Assembly (NCBI RefSeq): GCF_900312675.1
Contig: NZ_OMPC01000001.1
Span: forward strand, 1,037,633 to 1,101,632
Direction: 5' to 3'
Length of the DNA: 64,000 nucleotides
DNA from: Aliivibrio sp. EL58
GTDB lineage: Bacteria > Pseudomonadota > Gammaproteobacteria > Enterobacterales > Vibrionaceae
Part shown: one piece after another, positions 9,216-17,851 of the stretch
Layout: the number at the start of each line of letters is the position of its first letter
Position numbering within the stretch: position 1 is the first letter of the stretch
Position numbers and translations under genes: made by a program
Notes under the pieces: generated by a model
Told to the model about the DNA's origin: nothing
The model's database searches: none
What the model saw: the letters and a program-made list of their open reading frames with translations, nothing else

Positions 9216-10193
9216 TTATTCATTTTCAGCGAGATTCAATAAGGCCATTGCACAACTCACACTGGTTGCAAGAACATCAATAACGCCGGTTCTCAGTGCT
9301 CCCATAATTGACAATGCTTTGCGACTTTCACTCGCCATAGCAATAACATTTGAGATTTGGCGAAGATCTTCCATTTCAAGTCCAATCACTCGGCCGCGCA
9401 TTAAAGTATCCGCGTTTGAGCCATCTAACTTAAAGAAATCAAAACCGCCAATATCACCGACAATGCCATCATTAAGGCGTGCTTCAACAAATTCTTTTGG
9501 AGTAAAGAAGCCTAGTTTAACCATATGGCTGTTCTCGTCCATATCACCAATACCCACTAAAGCAAATTCGGCTTTACGTGCTTGATTTAATGTCTCTTTA
9601 ATCGTGGTGTGTTCCATAAAAGCAGAGCGTAAGCTTGGGTCATTTACGTAAGCGGGCGCATACAGAGTTTCACTACTGCCACCGTATTTTTTGGCTAAGC
9701 GACGGCAAATGTGATCGGCATTAATAATATCACCACTACGATGTGTGCCCCCAATAGCAGAGACAAAACGCGCATTACGGTGAGATACAATACCCGCGTG
9801 ATCAGCAACGGCTGCCACATTTTGGCCTTGGCCTACAGCGACTGCCATATCTTCTTGTAAGTTATTGTTTAAATATGAACTTACGAGAGCGGCAACTTGT
9901 TTACGTTGTTCGTCAGTATTTGGCTGATCTAATGAAATAAGTGCGCGTTTCAAATTAAACTTTTCAACTAATTTTTGTTCAAGCTGAGCACTGTAAACAG
10001 GGTGAAACTTAACGGTAATCTCAACAATGCCTTCTTCGCGTGCTTTTCTAAGCATACGACCTACTTTGGCGCGAGATAAACCAAATTTTTTCGATATCTC
10101 TTCCTGAGTCGCTCCTTCTTGATAATAAAGAATAGAAATTTCAGTAAGAATATCTGTGTTTTCAGTTTGATCTTGAGAAAGCAATGGAGGCAT
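9216..10193 (-). CDS. SorC/DeoR-type sugar-binding transcriptional regulator
   Basis: A 325-residue regulator of the SorC family. The helix-turn-helix is at about residues 19-60 (YYQEGATQEEISKKFGLSRA followed by KVGRMLRKAREEGIVEI). The C-terminal domain is the SorC sugar-phosphate-binding fold (AVAVGQGQNVAAVADHAG; SAIGGTHRSGDIINADHIC; LVGIGDMDENSHMVKLGFF). In Vibrio species a protein of this type serves as the deoxyribonucleoside regulator DeoR. Its position as the third gene of the deoD unit supports a nucleoside-related effector such as deoxyribose-5-phosphate, by inference. It starts nine bases after the preceding gene with a TTAGGA ribosome site. Confidence 0.85.
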   Translation of the reverse strand: MPPLLSQDQTENTDILTEISILYYQEGATQEEISKKFGLSRAKVGRMLRKAREEGIVEITVKFHPVYSAQLEQKLVEKFNLKRALISLDQPNTDEQRKQVAALVSSYLNNNLQEDMAVAVGQGQNVAAVADHAGIVSHRNARFVSAIGGTHRSGDIINADHICRRLAKKYGGSSETLYAPAYVNDPSLRSAFMEHTTIKETLNQARKAEFALVGIGDMDENSHMVKLGFFTPKEFVEARLNDGIVGDIGGFDFFKLDGSNADTLMRGRVIGLEMEDLRQISNVIAMASESRKALSIMGALRTGVIDVLATSVSCAMALLNLAENE

Positions 10194-10201
10194 ATCGTTT
10201 C

Positions 10202-11671
10202 CTAACTTAATAATTCGGCAAGAGTGATTGGTTTAGAAATCAATCCAAGCTTTTGTGCTGGCGTAGAGCCAAGTTTATCTTGATGACAGAGATTATGCCA
10301 CGCTCTGAAAATATCGAGTAGTGGAAGTAAACTTGCTGGGCGTAGTTTTCGTCTTGGTTCATTCACTAAGCTAGTGAATTGGGTATAAAAACGCTCTTGA
10401 TACTCTTTAGCCTTTGTTGCTGAAGCACGTTTTAACCAATAGACTTCATTGTTTTCAGCACCGTTAAGATGGCAAATGCCTTTATGTAGGCCATTTAGTT
10501 CTGTAAAAGCCCAACGGTCACGCCACCAACCAACAAGGTGTATATCAATTTTTTCACCACTTTGCTCAAGAGGAAAAGCAGAGTCCTGAGTGACATATAA
10601 GAGATCAATACTGTTTTCTTTAATGCGATTTAAAAATACCGACATTGCAGCCGAGCGCAGCATTGGCTCTTGAGGCATATACAGTTCAATGGATTCACAG
10701 TGTGAGAAAGCTCGTTGAATTTCTAAAAAATGAGCATAAGAAGTATAGGGTGGTCTAATTAATGCCCCTTTTGATGGATAATTTAATGAGACGTAATTAC
10801 CTAATGGATCTTCCACGTTTGCTCTAGCTAAGATCTCTTGATACTTAGCATCAACACGCTTAAAAATTGATTGTTCGGTTACTGCGCTTTGAGAGTTAGC
10901 TTCCCCAATAAAAGCAGTCGGTAAAAATTGAGCATCATCATGAAAAGGGTCATGATCAAGCTGAGTTCCAGGCTTATGAGATTCTGAATAATTGATGTGT
11001 TGCGCTATTACGTAACCTGAATTCATTTCTGCAGTGGTGTACCAAAATACGCCATTATTACTTAATGGTTGTAAAGGTGTCGCATTTGAAGCCAGCTGGA
11101 TCTCAGTTCTATCGTGTTGTAATCGAGTGTCAAATAAGGACATATGACGACGGCAGCGATTGGCAATCTGATTGATATGATCGTAAAAGGTTTTAGGATT
11201 TATATGTAAACGACGGCAAATTTCACGTACTGAATAACCAGTAAATAAAAAACCTAAAATCTTTTGTTGGATTAGACTTTTTTGATTCTCACCAGACCAC
11301 TTATCTACAAACGTAGACGCGCATGATTTACAGCGATAGCGTTGACGATCACCACTGTAACCAAAGGCATGATAAAGCTCTCGATGTGTTAAAACATCAA
11401 GACCAAAATGGTCACAATCTGAATTATTACAAGAGGGCAATGAGTGAGATTGAACAGAGTCTTGACGAGCAAGTTCATTCAATACTTCATTGTTATTGAT
11501 TAAGGGAGGAAAAGCACCACATTTCCTGCAAACTAATGCTGGTCGCTTAGGGTTAGTGCGTTGAACTAAATAATGTTGTTCATCGCTATCACCAAAATTG
11601 TCACACGCCAATGTTTTACAAAAATTGAGTTGTAACCCTTTAGCAGCCAACGGCAGTTTTTCGGTCGGCAC
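10202..11671 (-). CDS. Transposase-like zinc-ribbon/HTH protein of unknown function
   Basis: A 489-residue protein. Two cysteine-paired zinc-ribbon-like segments are visible: C-x4-C near residue 18-23 with CRKC about 25 residues later, and CNNSDC near 81-86 with CKSC about 30 residues later. The second ribbon resembles the InsA-type domain of IS1-like transposases. Then comes a helix-turn-helix (GYSVREICRRLHINPKTFYD, about residues 143-162) and a C-terminal half that could be an RNase H-like remnant (YTTAEMNSGYVIAQHI). No terminal inverted repeats or target-site duplication are seen around it, and it sits between deoD and the SorC regulator, so it looks like a domesticated, resident gene. Start is GTG at 11671 with AAGGGG six bases upstream. 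No function can be given. Confidence 0.7.
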   Translation of the reverse strand: MPTEKLPLAAKGLQLNFCKTLACDNFGDSDEQHYLVQRTNPKRPALVCRKCGAFPPLINNNEVLNELARQDSVQSHSLPSCNNSDCDHFGLDVLTHRELYHAFGYSGDRQRYRCKSCASTFVDKWSGENQKSLIQQKILGFLFTGYSVREICRRLHINPKTFYDHINQIANRCRRHMSLFDTRLQHDRTEIQLASNATPLQPLSNNGVFWYTTAEMNSGYVIAQHINYSESHKPGTQLDHDPFHDDAQFLPTAFIGEANSQSAVTEQSIFKRVDAKYQEILARANVEDPLGNYVSLNYPSKGALIRPPYTSYAHFLEIQRAFSHCESIELYMPQEPMLRSAAMSVFLNRIKENSIDLLYVTQDSAFPLEQSGEKIDIHLVGWWRDRWAFTELNGLHKGICHLNGAENNEVYWLKRASATKAKEYQERFYTQFTSLVNEPRRKLRPASLLPLLDIFRAWHNLCHQDKLGSTPAQKLGLISKPITLAELLS

Positions 11672-11694
11672 TAGACGCCCCTTATAGATTTATA

Positions 11695-11714
11695 GCGCCA
11701 GACCTTTCTGGCGC
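11695..11714 (-). other. Intercistronic hairpin between deoD and the zinc-ribbon gene
   Basis: The perfect eight-base stem GCGCCAGA / TCTGGCGC has a four-base loop and no T-run behind it on the minus strand. It is more likely an RNA stability or partial attenuation element than a full terminator. Confidence 0.55.
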
Positions 11715-11722
11715 AAACATAA

Positions 11723-12433
11723 TTACAGTTTAATCGCTGTTTCTAGCGCAACTGTCATCATGTCGTTGAATGATTTTTGACGATCTTCAGAGCTTAATTT
11801 CTCACCGCGTTTGATGTGGTCTGAAACCGTTAGAATAGTTAGGGCTTTTGCACCTAAATCTGCGGCTACACCATAAATGCCTGCCGCTTCCATATCAACA
11901 CCAAGAATGCCTAATTTTTCCATTTTGTCGAACAGATCAGCTTCTGGAGAGTAGAAAAGGTCAGCAGAGAATACATTACCTACTTTTACAGGTACGTTTA
12001 ACTCACGCGCTTGAGCAACGGCTGTTTCTAACAGACCGAAATCAGCGATAGCTGCGAAGTCGTGGTTGTTGAAACGAATACGGTTTACTTTTGAATCAGT
12101 TGATGCACCCATACCAATAACAACGTCCATTAATTTAACGTCATCATGCACTGCGCCACAGCTACCAACACGAATTACGTTCTTCACGCCGAACTCTGCG
12201 ATTAGCTCATGAACATAGATACAACAAGATGGAATACCCATGCCGTGGCCCATTACCGATACTTTTTTACCTTTGTAAGTACCAGTGTAACCAAACATAT
12301 TACGCACATCACATACTTGAGTAACATCTTCTAGGAAGTTTTCAGCAATGAATTTTGCGCGTAGTGGATCACCTGGCATTAGAACTGTTTCTGCGAAATC
12401 ACCAAGTTGAGCATTAATGTGTGGGGTAGCCAT
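11723..12433 (-). CDS. deoD: Purine nucleoside phosphorylase DeoD
   Basis: A 236-residue hexameric-type purine nucleoside phosphorylase, which splits purine (deoxy)nucleosides with phosphate into base and (deoxy)ribose-1-phosphate. The order of motifs matches E. coli DeoD (239 residues): [86 protein letters not shown] and the catalytic SDHIKRGE. An open frame extends seven codons further, but the ATG at 12433 has GGAGA upstream and is the family start. It heads a three-gene unit with the zinc-ribbon protein and the SorC regulator. A CRP class II promoter lies upstream. It may be a second copy beside a main deo operon elsewhere, by inference. Confidence 0.93.
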   Translation of the reverse strand: MATPHINAQLGDFAETVLMPGDPLRAKFIAENFLEDVTQVCDVRNMFGYTGTYKGKKVSVMGHGMGIPSCCIYVHELIAEFGVKNVIRVGSCGAVHDDVKLMDVVIGMGASTDSKVNRIRFNNHDFAAIADFGLLETAVAQARELNVPVKVGNVFSADLFYSPEADLFDKMEKLGILGVDMEAAGIYGVAADLGAKALTILTVSDHIKRGEKLSSEDRQKSFNDMMTVALETAIKL

Positions 12434-12506
12434 AATAAGGTCTCCGGTTCTCAAAAGTTAAATATAATTCAGTGTAACTAAAAATGTTGAACAATCTTGT
12501 TCGTTA

Positions 12507-12559
12507 TGTGGCTATTTTATGCCTATATTTTAAGGTGTCATGAGATTAAGGTCACATTT
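12507..12559 (-). promoter_or_regulatory. Putative CRP class II promoter of deoD
   Basis: A CRP-like site at 12538-12559 reads TGAGA-6-TCACA with an intact right half (GGTCACATTTT). On the minus strand a -10 box TAAAAT lies at 12519-12514, which predicts a start near 12507. The centre of the CRP site (12548.5) then falls at about -41.5, the standard class II spacing. E. coli deo genes are known to be CRP-controlled. The transcription start itself is inferred. Confidence 0.55.
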
Positions 12560-12769
12560 TACCTTAGATCTTACATTATTTTTGCTATTGATAACTAAAT
12601 CTGTTGAAAGCAAAGGAGCAATCGCAACCTTTTGCGTGTCTTAGCTTTAATACAGTCATGGAGTTTCTTTAATCAAGAACCTCAATTAGATTGAACTTAG
12701 GATTATCTAAGAGGATGATGCAAAAACGAAACTTCTCTTATCTCGTGATTATAAAAGTGAGTGAATTGG
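12560..12769. other. Divergent intergenic region, ktrA side
   Basis: Together with the deoD promoter this makes a 336-base divergent region. On the ktrA side no well-formed promoter could be picked with confidence; the stretch is AT-rich. An open frame on the minus strand (12703-12918) runs into ktrA and is judged spurious. Confidence 0.5.
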
Positions 12770-13432
12770 ATGAAAGCAAAAAATAAACAATATGCAGTGA
12801 TTGGGTTAGGTCGTTTTGGGCTAACGGTATGTGAAGAATTACACCAATACGGTTCACAAGTGCTGGCTATTGATATAAATGAAGAGCGAGTTAAAAAGGC
12901 CACTGATTTTGTATCCACAGCAATCGTTGCTAATTGTGCTAATGAAGAGACGATTTCTGAATTGAAACTCGATGAGTACGATATGGTGATGGTCGCGATT
13001 GGCTCTGATATTAATGCGAGTATTTTAACGACACTAGTGCTTAAAGAGGCAGGTGTTAAGACGGTTTGGGTAAAAGCGAACGATAAGTTTCATGCTAAAA
13101 TTCTGACAAAAATAGGGGCTGACCATATTATCCTCCCAGAAAGAGACATGGGGATCCGCGTGGCAAGAAAAATGTTAGATAGACGCGTATTTGATTTTCA
13201 TTTGTTGGGGAGTGGGTTAGCAATAACCGAGATCGTGATTGGTGGTGATAATATGGGGAAATCATTAGGACAGCTAGATTTTTGCAAAATGTCTGAGGTG
13301 AAAATACTTGCGATTAAACGTGGTCCTGAAATCATGACCGCACCGGAGCACAGTAAAGAGCTTGAAATCGGAGATATTCTTATTATTGTTGGGCCAGAAG
13401 AAAAATTGGCGCAAAAAATTAAAACATTATGA
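12770..13432 (+). CDS. ktrA: KtrA, NAD-binding regulatory subunit of Ktr potassium transporter
   Basis: A 220-residue cytoplasmic RCK protein. The N-terminal Rossmann domain shows GLGRFG at residues 12-17 (AVIGLGRFGLTVCEEL) and an acidic residue at the end of strand two (VLAIDINEERV); the C-terminal RCK_C domain covers about residues 135-220. It assembles as an octameric ring on the KtrB dimer and gates Na+-dependent K+ uptake in response to ATP/ADP, as known for Vibrio alginolyticus KtrAB. The ATG at 12770 is chosen over an upstream in-frame GTG (12761) because it matches the family start (M-K-x-x-x-KQ-x-AVIGLGRFG). It overlaps ktrB by four bases (ATGA). Confidence 0.93.
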   Translation: MKAKNKQYAVIGLGRFGLTVCEELHQYGSQVLAIDINEERVKKATDFVSTAIVANCANEETISELKLDEYDMVMVAIGSDINASILTTLVLKEAGVKTVWVKANDKFHAKILTKIGADHIILPERDMGIRVARKMLDRRVFDFHLLGSGLAITEIVIGGDNMGKSLGQLDFCKMSEVKILAIKRGPEIMTAPEHSKELEIGDILIIVGPEEKLAQKIKTL

Positions 13433-14793
13433 ATTACTTACCAAAGCGTGGATTGTTTCCATTAAAGAATAACCAAAAAGCAAAAGAGTGGTCTGAACCA
13501 AGGATCATCCTTTTCTCATTTTTGGCTATTCTTTTACCTTCTGCATTGCTGCTTACTCTGCCAGTATTCTCTGTTTCTGGCTTGAGTTTCATGGATGCAT
13601 TATTTACAGCGACCTCGGCAATCAGTGTAACAGGGCTTGGTGTGGTCGATACCGGCTCTCACTTTACGATAAGCGGAAAAATCGTTTTAATGTTTCTGAT
13701 GCAAATAGGCGGCCTTGGACAAATGACCTTGTCTGCGGTTTTACTTTATGTATTTGGTTTGCGTTTAAGTTTGCGTCAACAAGCATTGGCAAAAGAAGCG
13801 TTAGGTCAAGAAAAGAAAGTGAACCTACGTAAGTTGATAAAAAGTATTATCTGCTTTGCTTTAGTCGCAGAGCTGATAGGTATGATTATTCTCTCTTTTC
13901 GTTGGGTTCCTGATCTTGGTTTAGCAAAAGGCTTATTCTATGCCGCGTTCCACTCTATCTCGGCATTTAATAACGCTGGGTTCTCTTTATTCTCAGATAG
14001 CTTAATGGGTTATGTGGGGGATCCGTTGGTTATTTTTACTTTATCGTGTTTGTTTATTGGTGGTGGTTTAGGTTTTACCGTTATCGTCGATTTAGTTAAA
14101 AACAGCTCAAAAGGGTTTAGTCGTCTCCAATTGCATACAAAAATAATGGTTATTGCAACGCCAACACTATTAATTATTGGTACCTTATTTTTCTATGTAC
14201 TTGAATATAATAACCCAAGCACATTAGCGTCATTATCTGCAGGTGATAAATGGTTAGCCGCCTTCTTTCAATCAGCAAGTGCTCGTACTGCCGGCTTTAA
14301 CAGTGTGGATTTAACTCACTTCACGCAACCTGCGTTGTTTATTATGATCATATTGATGCTAATTGGTGCTGGCTCAACCTCTACTGGTGGGGGCTTAAAA
14401 GTGTCGACCATTACCGTTGCGGCCGTTGCCACTTGGACTTTCTTACGTCAGAAAAAGCATGTAGTGATGTTTAAAAGAACCGTGAGTTGGCCGATTGTGA
14501 CTAAATCTCTGGCGATTATTGTTGTGAGTGGATCGTTGCTTTCAATTGCTATGTTTTCATTGATGCTGACTGAGAATACTGGGTTTGATAAGGTGATGTT
14601 TGAAGTAATTTCAGCCTTTGCTACCGTTGGTTTAACGGCGGGCTTAACCGCTGAGCTGTCAGAACCTGGCAAGTTTATTATGGTTATCGTGATGATTATA
14701 GGTCGTATCGGGCCATTAACTTTAGCCTATATGCTTGCAAGGCCAGAAACATCGCGAGTGAAATACCCTGAAGAGAATGTGTTAACGGGTTAA
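13429..14793 (+). CDS. ktrB: KtrB, membrane subunit of Ktr potassium transporter
   Basis: A 454-residue inner-membrane protein with four M1-P-M2 repeats of the Trk/Ktr/HKT family. All four selectivity-filter loops with their key glycine are visible: SAISVTGLGVVDTG, HSISAFNNAGFSLF, SASARTAGFNSVDL and SAFATVGLTAGLT. The gating-loop-like stretch GAGSTSTGGGLKVST is present in the third repeat. It forms the K+ pore regulated by KtrA, encoded just upstream with an ATGA overlap, so the subunits are translationally coupled. A good intrinsic terminator follows. Confidence 0.95.
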   Translation: MNYLPKRGLFPLKNNQKAKEWSEPRIILFSFLAILLPSALLLTLPVFSVSGLSFMDALFTATSAISVTGLGVVDTGSHFTISGKIVLMFLMQIGGLGQMTLSAVLLYVFGLRLSLRQQALAKEALGQEKKVNLRKLIKSIICFALVAELIGMIILSFRWVPDLGLAKGLFYAAFHSISAFNNAGFSLFSDSLMGYVGDPLVIFTLSCLFIGGGLGFTVIVDLVKNSSKGFSRLQLHTKIMVIATPTLLIIGTLFFYVLEYNNPSTLASLSAGDKWLAAFFQSASARTAGFNSVDLTHFTQPALFIMIILMLIGAGSTSTGGGLKVSTITVAAVATWTFLRQKKHVVMFKRTVSWPIVTKSLAIIVVSGSLLSIAMFSLMLTENTGFDKVMFEVISAFATVGLTAGLTAELSEPGKFIMVIVMIIGRIGPLTLAYMLARPETSRVKYPEENVLTG

Positions 14794-14822
14794 CGCTAGA
14801 AACATCATAAGCAGTATATAGA

Positions 14823-14853
14823 GGGCATCAACTTAGAGTGGATGCCCTTTTTT
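14823..14853 (+). terminator. Intrinsic terminator of ktrAB
   Basis: The stem GGGCATC / GATGCCC has an eleven-base loop and is followed by six T. Confidence 0.85.
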
Positions 14854-14893
14854 GTTATTTATTCACCCAATTATCTGCTCAGTCTAATCGATA

Positions 14894-15967
14894 CTAATTA
14901 ACGGGCAGTTGTTCAATTTTTACTGTTTGTGTAGGGAAAGCAATCTCGGCATTGTGTTGAGCGATAATGTCACCAATTTTGATCAACACATCTTGCTTCA
15001 CTTCATGGTATTCAATCCAATTAACCGTTTTGGTAAAGGTATATACCAATAGATCCAAAGAGGATGGGCCAAAGCCATTAAAATTGACGATTAATGTTTG
15101 ATTAGAATCGATATCATTATGATTAATTAACATCGTTTTTATGTCACTTACGATCAGCCCAATGTTACTTATGTCATCGTAACGAATACCAATATCTTCT
15201 TTGATACGACGATTCAGCATTCTTGATGGGTTCTCTACCACGATATTACTGAATACAGAGTTGGGTACATAAAGAGGGCGTTTATCAAAGGTTCTGATCA
15301 CGGTCATACGCCAACCAATACGTTCAACCGTTCCTTCTAAAGAGCGATCAGGCGATCGGATCCAATCTCCTACTTTAAATGGGCGATCAAAATAGATCAT
15401 CATGCCACCGAAGAAATTAGACAGTAAATCTTTGGCTGCTAAACCGACAACTAAGCCACCGACACCGCCAAAGGTTAATAATCCAGATAAACTTAATCCC
15501 ATACCTTGCATTAAAGAAAGGATGCCGAGTGATATAAAGATTAATCGGATTACTTTTCCTACCGCAAGGACGGTGGTCTCATCGTGCTTAGGGTTTATAA
15601 GAACTTGCTTCTCGATAAGAGTAGTGAGGCGTAATGCAGACCAAATAAAACTCCAGACAAGAATAAATATTTGTAATTCAGGTAACCAAGTCGTACTAAA
15701 ATGCGTGTGAGTGGTCAACAATATCTTGAGAGAAGCGGTCGCTGGCCATAACCAAATGACTAAGGTTATAGGAGATGAAATAGCTGTGAAGACAGCGTCA
15801 TCCCAAGGGAGTTGGGTTTTGGCTGCAATATGGTGAAGGCGCTGAACAATAACGCGCCAAGATAACCATAGAAAAGCACTAAATAAAGAGATCACGATTA
15901 TGTTTTGTGCCCAATCGTGATCTTTAAATTCTAATAGGGTGTTCCACCAATCAAGGAAACGAGTCAT
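14894..15967 (-). CDS. MscS-family mechanosensitive channel
   Basis: A 357-residue membrane protein. Three to five hydrophobic segments precede the MscS pore helix, which is seen in the glycine/alanine-rich stretch FGGVGGLVVGLAAKDLLSNF, and the beta domain follows (YFDRPFKVGDWI, then GTVERIGWRMTVIRT and PLYVPNSVFSN). Such channels release solutes on hypo-osmotic shock. A longer frame runs into the cytochrome b gene; the ATG at 15967 is chosen because it has AAGAGA upstream and leaves a 17-base gap to that gene. It is probably the last gene of an operon with the cytochrome b and cytochrome c' genes. Confidence 0.88.
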   Translation of the reverse strand: MTRFLDWWNTLLEFKDHDWAQNIIVISLFSAFLWLSWRVIVQRLHHIAAKTQLPWDDAVFTAISSPITLVIWLWPATASLKILLTTHTHFSTTWLPELQIFILVWSFIWSALRLTTLIEKQVLINPKHDETTVLAVGKVIRLIFISLGILSLMQGMGLSLSGLLTFGGVGGLVVGLAAKDLLSNFFGGMMIYFDRPFKVGDWIRSPDRSLEGTVERIGWRMTVIRTFDKRPLYVPNSVFSNIVVENPSRMLNRRIKEDIGIRYDDISNIGLIVSDIKTMLINHNDIDSNQTLIVNFNGFGPSSLDLLVYTFTKTVNWIEYHEVKQDVLIKIGDIIAQHNAEIAFPTQTVKIEQLPVN

Positions 15968-15984
15968 TGATAGATCTCTTTTAT

Positions 15985-16635
15985 TTAAAAAAGATAGCTT
16001 ATCACTTCGCCTGCCCAAAAAAAGTAGATAAGGAAAAATATCACTGCAAAAATTCCCCATGCAATGGCAGCATGTTTCATTTTTGGACTATTTCCTGTGA
16101 ACTCGGCATATCCTGTCAACATTGGCTTAATTAAATTAATCCCTTTGAGTCGATAAAAGAAAACCGCGGCAATGTGTAAGCCTATAAACCCAAGAAGAAC
16201 ATCAAAGTTTTGATGATGTATTTGAGTTAAAAATCCACTTACATCATAACTAACTAATGAAGCCAAAGGGCCTTCAGAAAGGATATCATCATTACTGAAT
16301 AATCCAGTGACTAATTGTAATGTGAGTAAGAGGAATAGCCCTAGTACCATGTAACCGCCAGCAGGGTTATGGCCAATAGAGTGGGATAATTGCCCTTTTT
16401 TCTCTAACGATAAGTAATTAATCGCTTTTTTAGGTGAAGTGATAAAGTGAGAAAACCTTGCGGTGTCACTACCAATAACTCCCCAAATAATTCTTGTTCC
16501 TAATAAGGCCATTAGAAGGTAAGCAAGAGTGAAATGCCACTCCATCAAACCTTCTTCTGCAGTATACCAAAGAGAGCCAAGTAAAATGACTTGGCTCCAA
16601 TGATAAACCCGGACAAAACTATCCCAGATTTTCAT
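15985..16635 (-). CDS. Cytochrome b561-type membrane protein
   Basis: A 216-residue inner-membrane protein with four main hydrophobic helices. Candidate haem-ligand histidines sit in VYHWSQ (His12), EWHFTLAYLLMA (about His34), LSHSIGHNPAGGY and FIGLHIAAVFFYRL, the pattern of the bacterial cytochrome b561 family, as expected for a di-haem electron carrier. It lies 26 bases downstream of the periplasmic cytochrome c' gene, so it probably passes electrons between the quinone pool and that protein. An AAGGA ribosome site precedes the ATG. Confidence 0.88.
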   Translation of the reverse strand: MKIWDSFVRVYHWSQVILLGSLWYTAEEGLMEWHFTLAYLLMALLGTRIIWGVIGSDTARFSHFITSPKKAINYLSLEKKGQLSHSIGHNPAGGYMVLGLFLLLTLQLVTGLFSNDDILSEGPLASLVSYDVSGFLTQIHHQNFDVLLGFIGLHIAAVFFYRLKGINLIKPMLTGYAEFTGNSPKMKHAAIAWGIFAVIFFLIYFFWAGEVISYLF

Positions 16636-16661
16636 ATTTATCCTTCGACTATTCTATCTAA

Positions 16662-17117
16662 TTATTTTGCTTTGTAATCTGAATGGCACGCTTTACAGTT
16701 TTTCACCGCTTTTCCAAAAGCTTTACGGATCGCTGCTTTATCACCGCTATCTGAGATACTAGCTAGGGCTGCAGTATCTTCTTGAAATTGCGCTAGACGA
16801 GCTTCAAAATCAGGAAAGTTTGTCCATACCTTAGGTAGGGCATTAGTTTTTCCCTTATCAGATCCTTCTACATAGAAAGCATCAAGCGGCATTAAAGAAA
16901 GTTGAGACAATTGATTGGCACGTTTAGAAAAAATAGCGTCACTCCAATCAGTTTTACCTTTAACCATTTCGCCCATTTCACTCACGTTGCCAGCGATCAT
17001 CGTGAATGCAGCTTGACGGTATTTTATTGCTTTGTCCGCTTCGTTAAAAGTGTGGGCTAAAACAGATGTTGAAGCCAAAAGAGTCGATGCGATAACCAGT
17101 GTTTTAATTGCTTTCAT
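16662..17117 (-). CDS. Periplasmic cytochrome c'
   Basis: A 151-residue protein with a clear Sec signal peptide (MKAIKTLVIASTLLASTSVLA) and a four-helix-bundle-like mature chain ending in the haem c motif CKACH at residues 141-145, very close to the C-terminus. The single C-terminal CxxCH, the length and the KYRQAAFTMIAGNVSEMGEM start are typical of cytochrome c', whose five-coordinate haem binds NO and CO. In related bacteria this family protects against nitric oxide, and the same role is likely here. A perfect TATAAT lies upstream at 17156-17161 on the minus strand. It is the first gene of the unit with the cytochrome b gene and probably the MscS channel. Confidence 0.92.
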   Translation of the reverse strand: MKAIKTLVIASTLLASTSVLAHTFNEADKAIKYRQAAFTMIAGNVSEMGEMVKGKTDWSDAIFSKRANQLSQLSLMPLDAFYVEGSDKGKTNALPKVWTNFPDFEARLAQFQEDTAALASISDSGDKAAIRKAFGKAVKNCKACHSDYKAK

Positions 17118-17155
17118 GTTGAGACTTCCTTGAATTGTAATTATTTTAAGTCACT

Positions 17156-17161
17156 ATTATA
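17156..17161 (-). promoter_or_regulatory. -10 box of the cytochrome c' promoter
   Basis: A perfect TATAAT on the minus strand 39 bases before the start codon. The -35 region is weak, and a TGTGA half site lies in the expected activator region, so the promoter may need an activator. Confidence 0.45.
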
Positions 17162-17281
17162 TGAAATGATGGATAAAAGAAGTAGTTACTTATCACAACA
17201 TTTACACATTCTTTACACTTAATGTAGAGGATTATCAAAATTCAGTGGTTATTTGATTGCTGCAACAAAAAACAAAGTGCG

Positions 17282-17287
17282 TATAAT
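17282..17287 (+). promoter_or_regulatory. -10 box upstream of the Nudix gene
   Basis: A perfect TATAAT predicts a start near 17294, about 30 bases before the ATG at 17324. The -35 region is poor. Confidence 0.4.
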
Positions 17288-17323
17288 GACAGTGTTATTT
17301 TTTAAGTAGGCTTGTTAGTTTTT

Positions 17324-17851
17324 ATGCGAATTTTAAATATTACAACGCATCCGGATCTAGAACGTTTAGATAATAAAAAAATCCTTCAACGTAATGCGAC
17401 GCGCGCGATTGTTTTAAAAGGAGAAGACATACTTCTTCTATATACAGAGCGCTATCATGATTACTCATTACCTGGTGGTGGTATTGATGATGGTGAAGAT
17501 GTCATTGCAGGCTTAGTTAGAGAAATTGAAGAAGAAACGGGCGCTAAAAATATTTCAAACATCGAACCATTTGGTATTTATGAAGAGTTTCGCCCTTGGT
17601 ACAAGCATGAATGTAATGTTTTACATATGATTTCATACTGCTATACCTGTGATGCAGATAAAGATCTTGGTGAAACTAATTATGAAAGCTATGAAATCCG
17701 TAATGGAATGAAACCAGTGTGGATTAATATTCATGAAGCAATTGCTCACAATGAAGACATTATTGCGAACAGTGAGAAAAAAGGCATGAGTATTGAACGT
17801 GAGACCTTTTTACTTCACTTGATCGTAAAAGAGCGTTTACATGTTCAATAA
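17324..17851 (+). CDS. Nudix hydrolase
   Basis: A 175-residue soluble enzyme with a complete Nudix box (G-x5-E-x7-RE-x2-EE-x-G): from GGIDDGEDVIAGLVREIEEE, the loop-helix-loop holds the metal-binding glutamates. Such enzymes hydrolyse nucleoside diphosphates linked to another group; the substrate is not deducible. The ATG at 17324 is preferred to an in-frame TTG at 17312, because the TTG is almost on top of the purine-rich AAGTAGG. The last eleven bases overlap the start of the next gene, so the two are co-translated. Confidence 0.88.
   Translation: MRILNITTHPDLERLDNKKILQRNATRAIVLKGEDILLLYTERYHDYSLPGGGIDDGEDVIAGLVREIEEETGAKNISNIEPFGIYEEFRPWYKHECNVLHMISYCYTCDADKDLGETNYESYEIRNGMKPVWINIHEAIAHNEDIIANSEKKGMSIERETFLLHLIVKERLHVQ

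Noticed and set aside
10202..11671. Active insertion sequence
   Set aside because: No terminal inverted repeats or target duplication flank it, and the gene has operon spacing with both neighbours.
12703..12918. 71-codon minus-strand frame between deoD and ktrA
   Set aside because: It is antisense to the ktrA start and to the promoter region; ktrA is certain.
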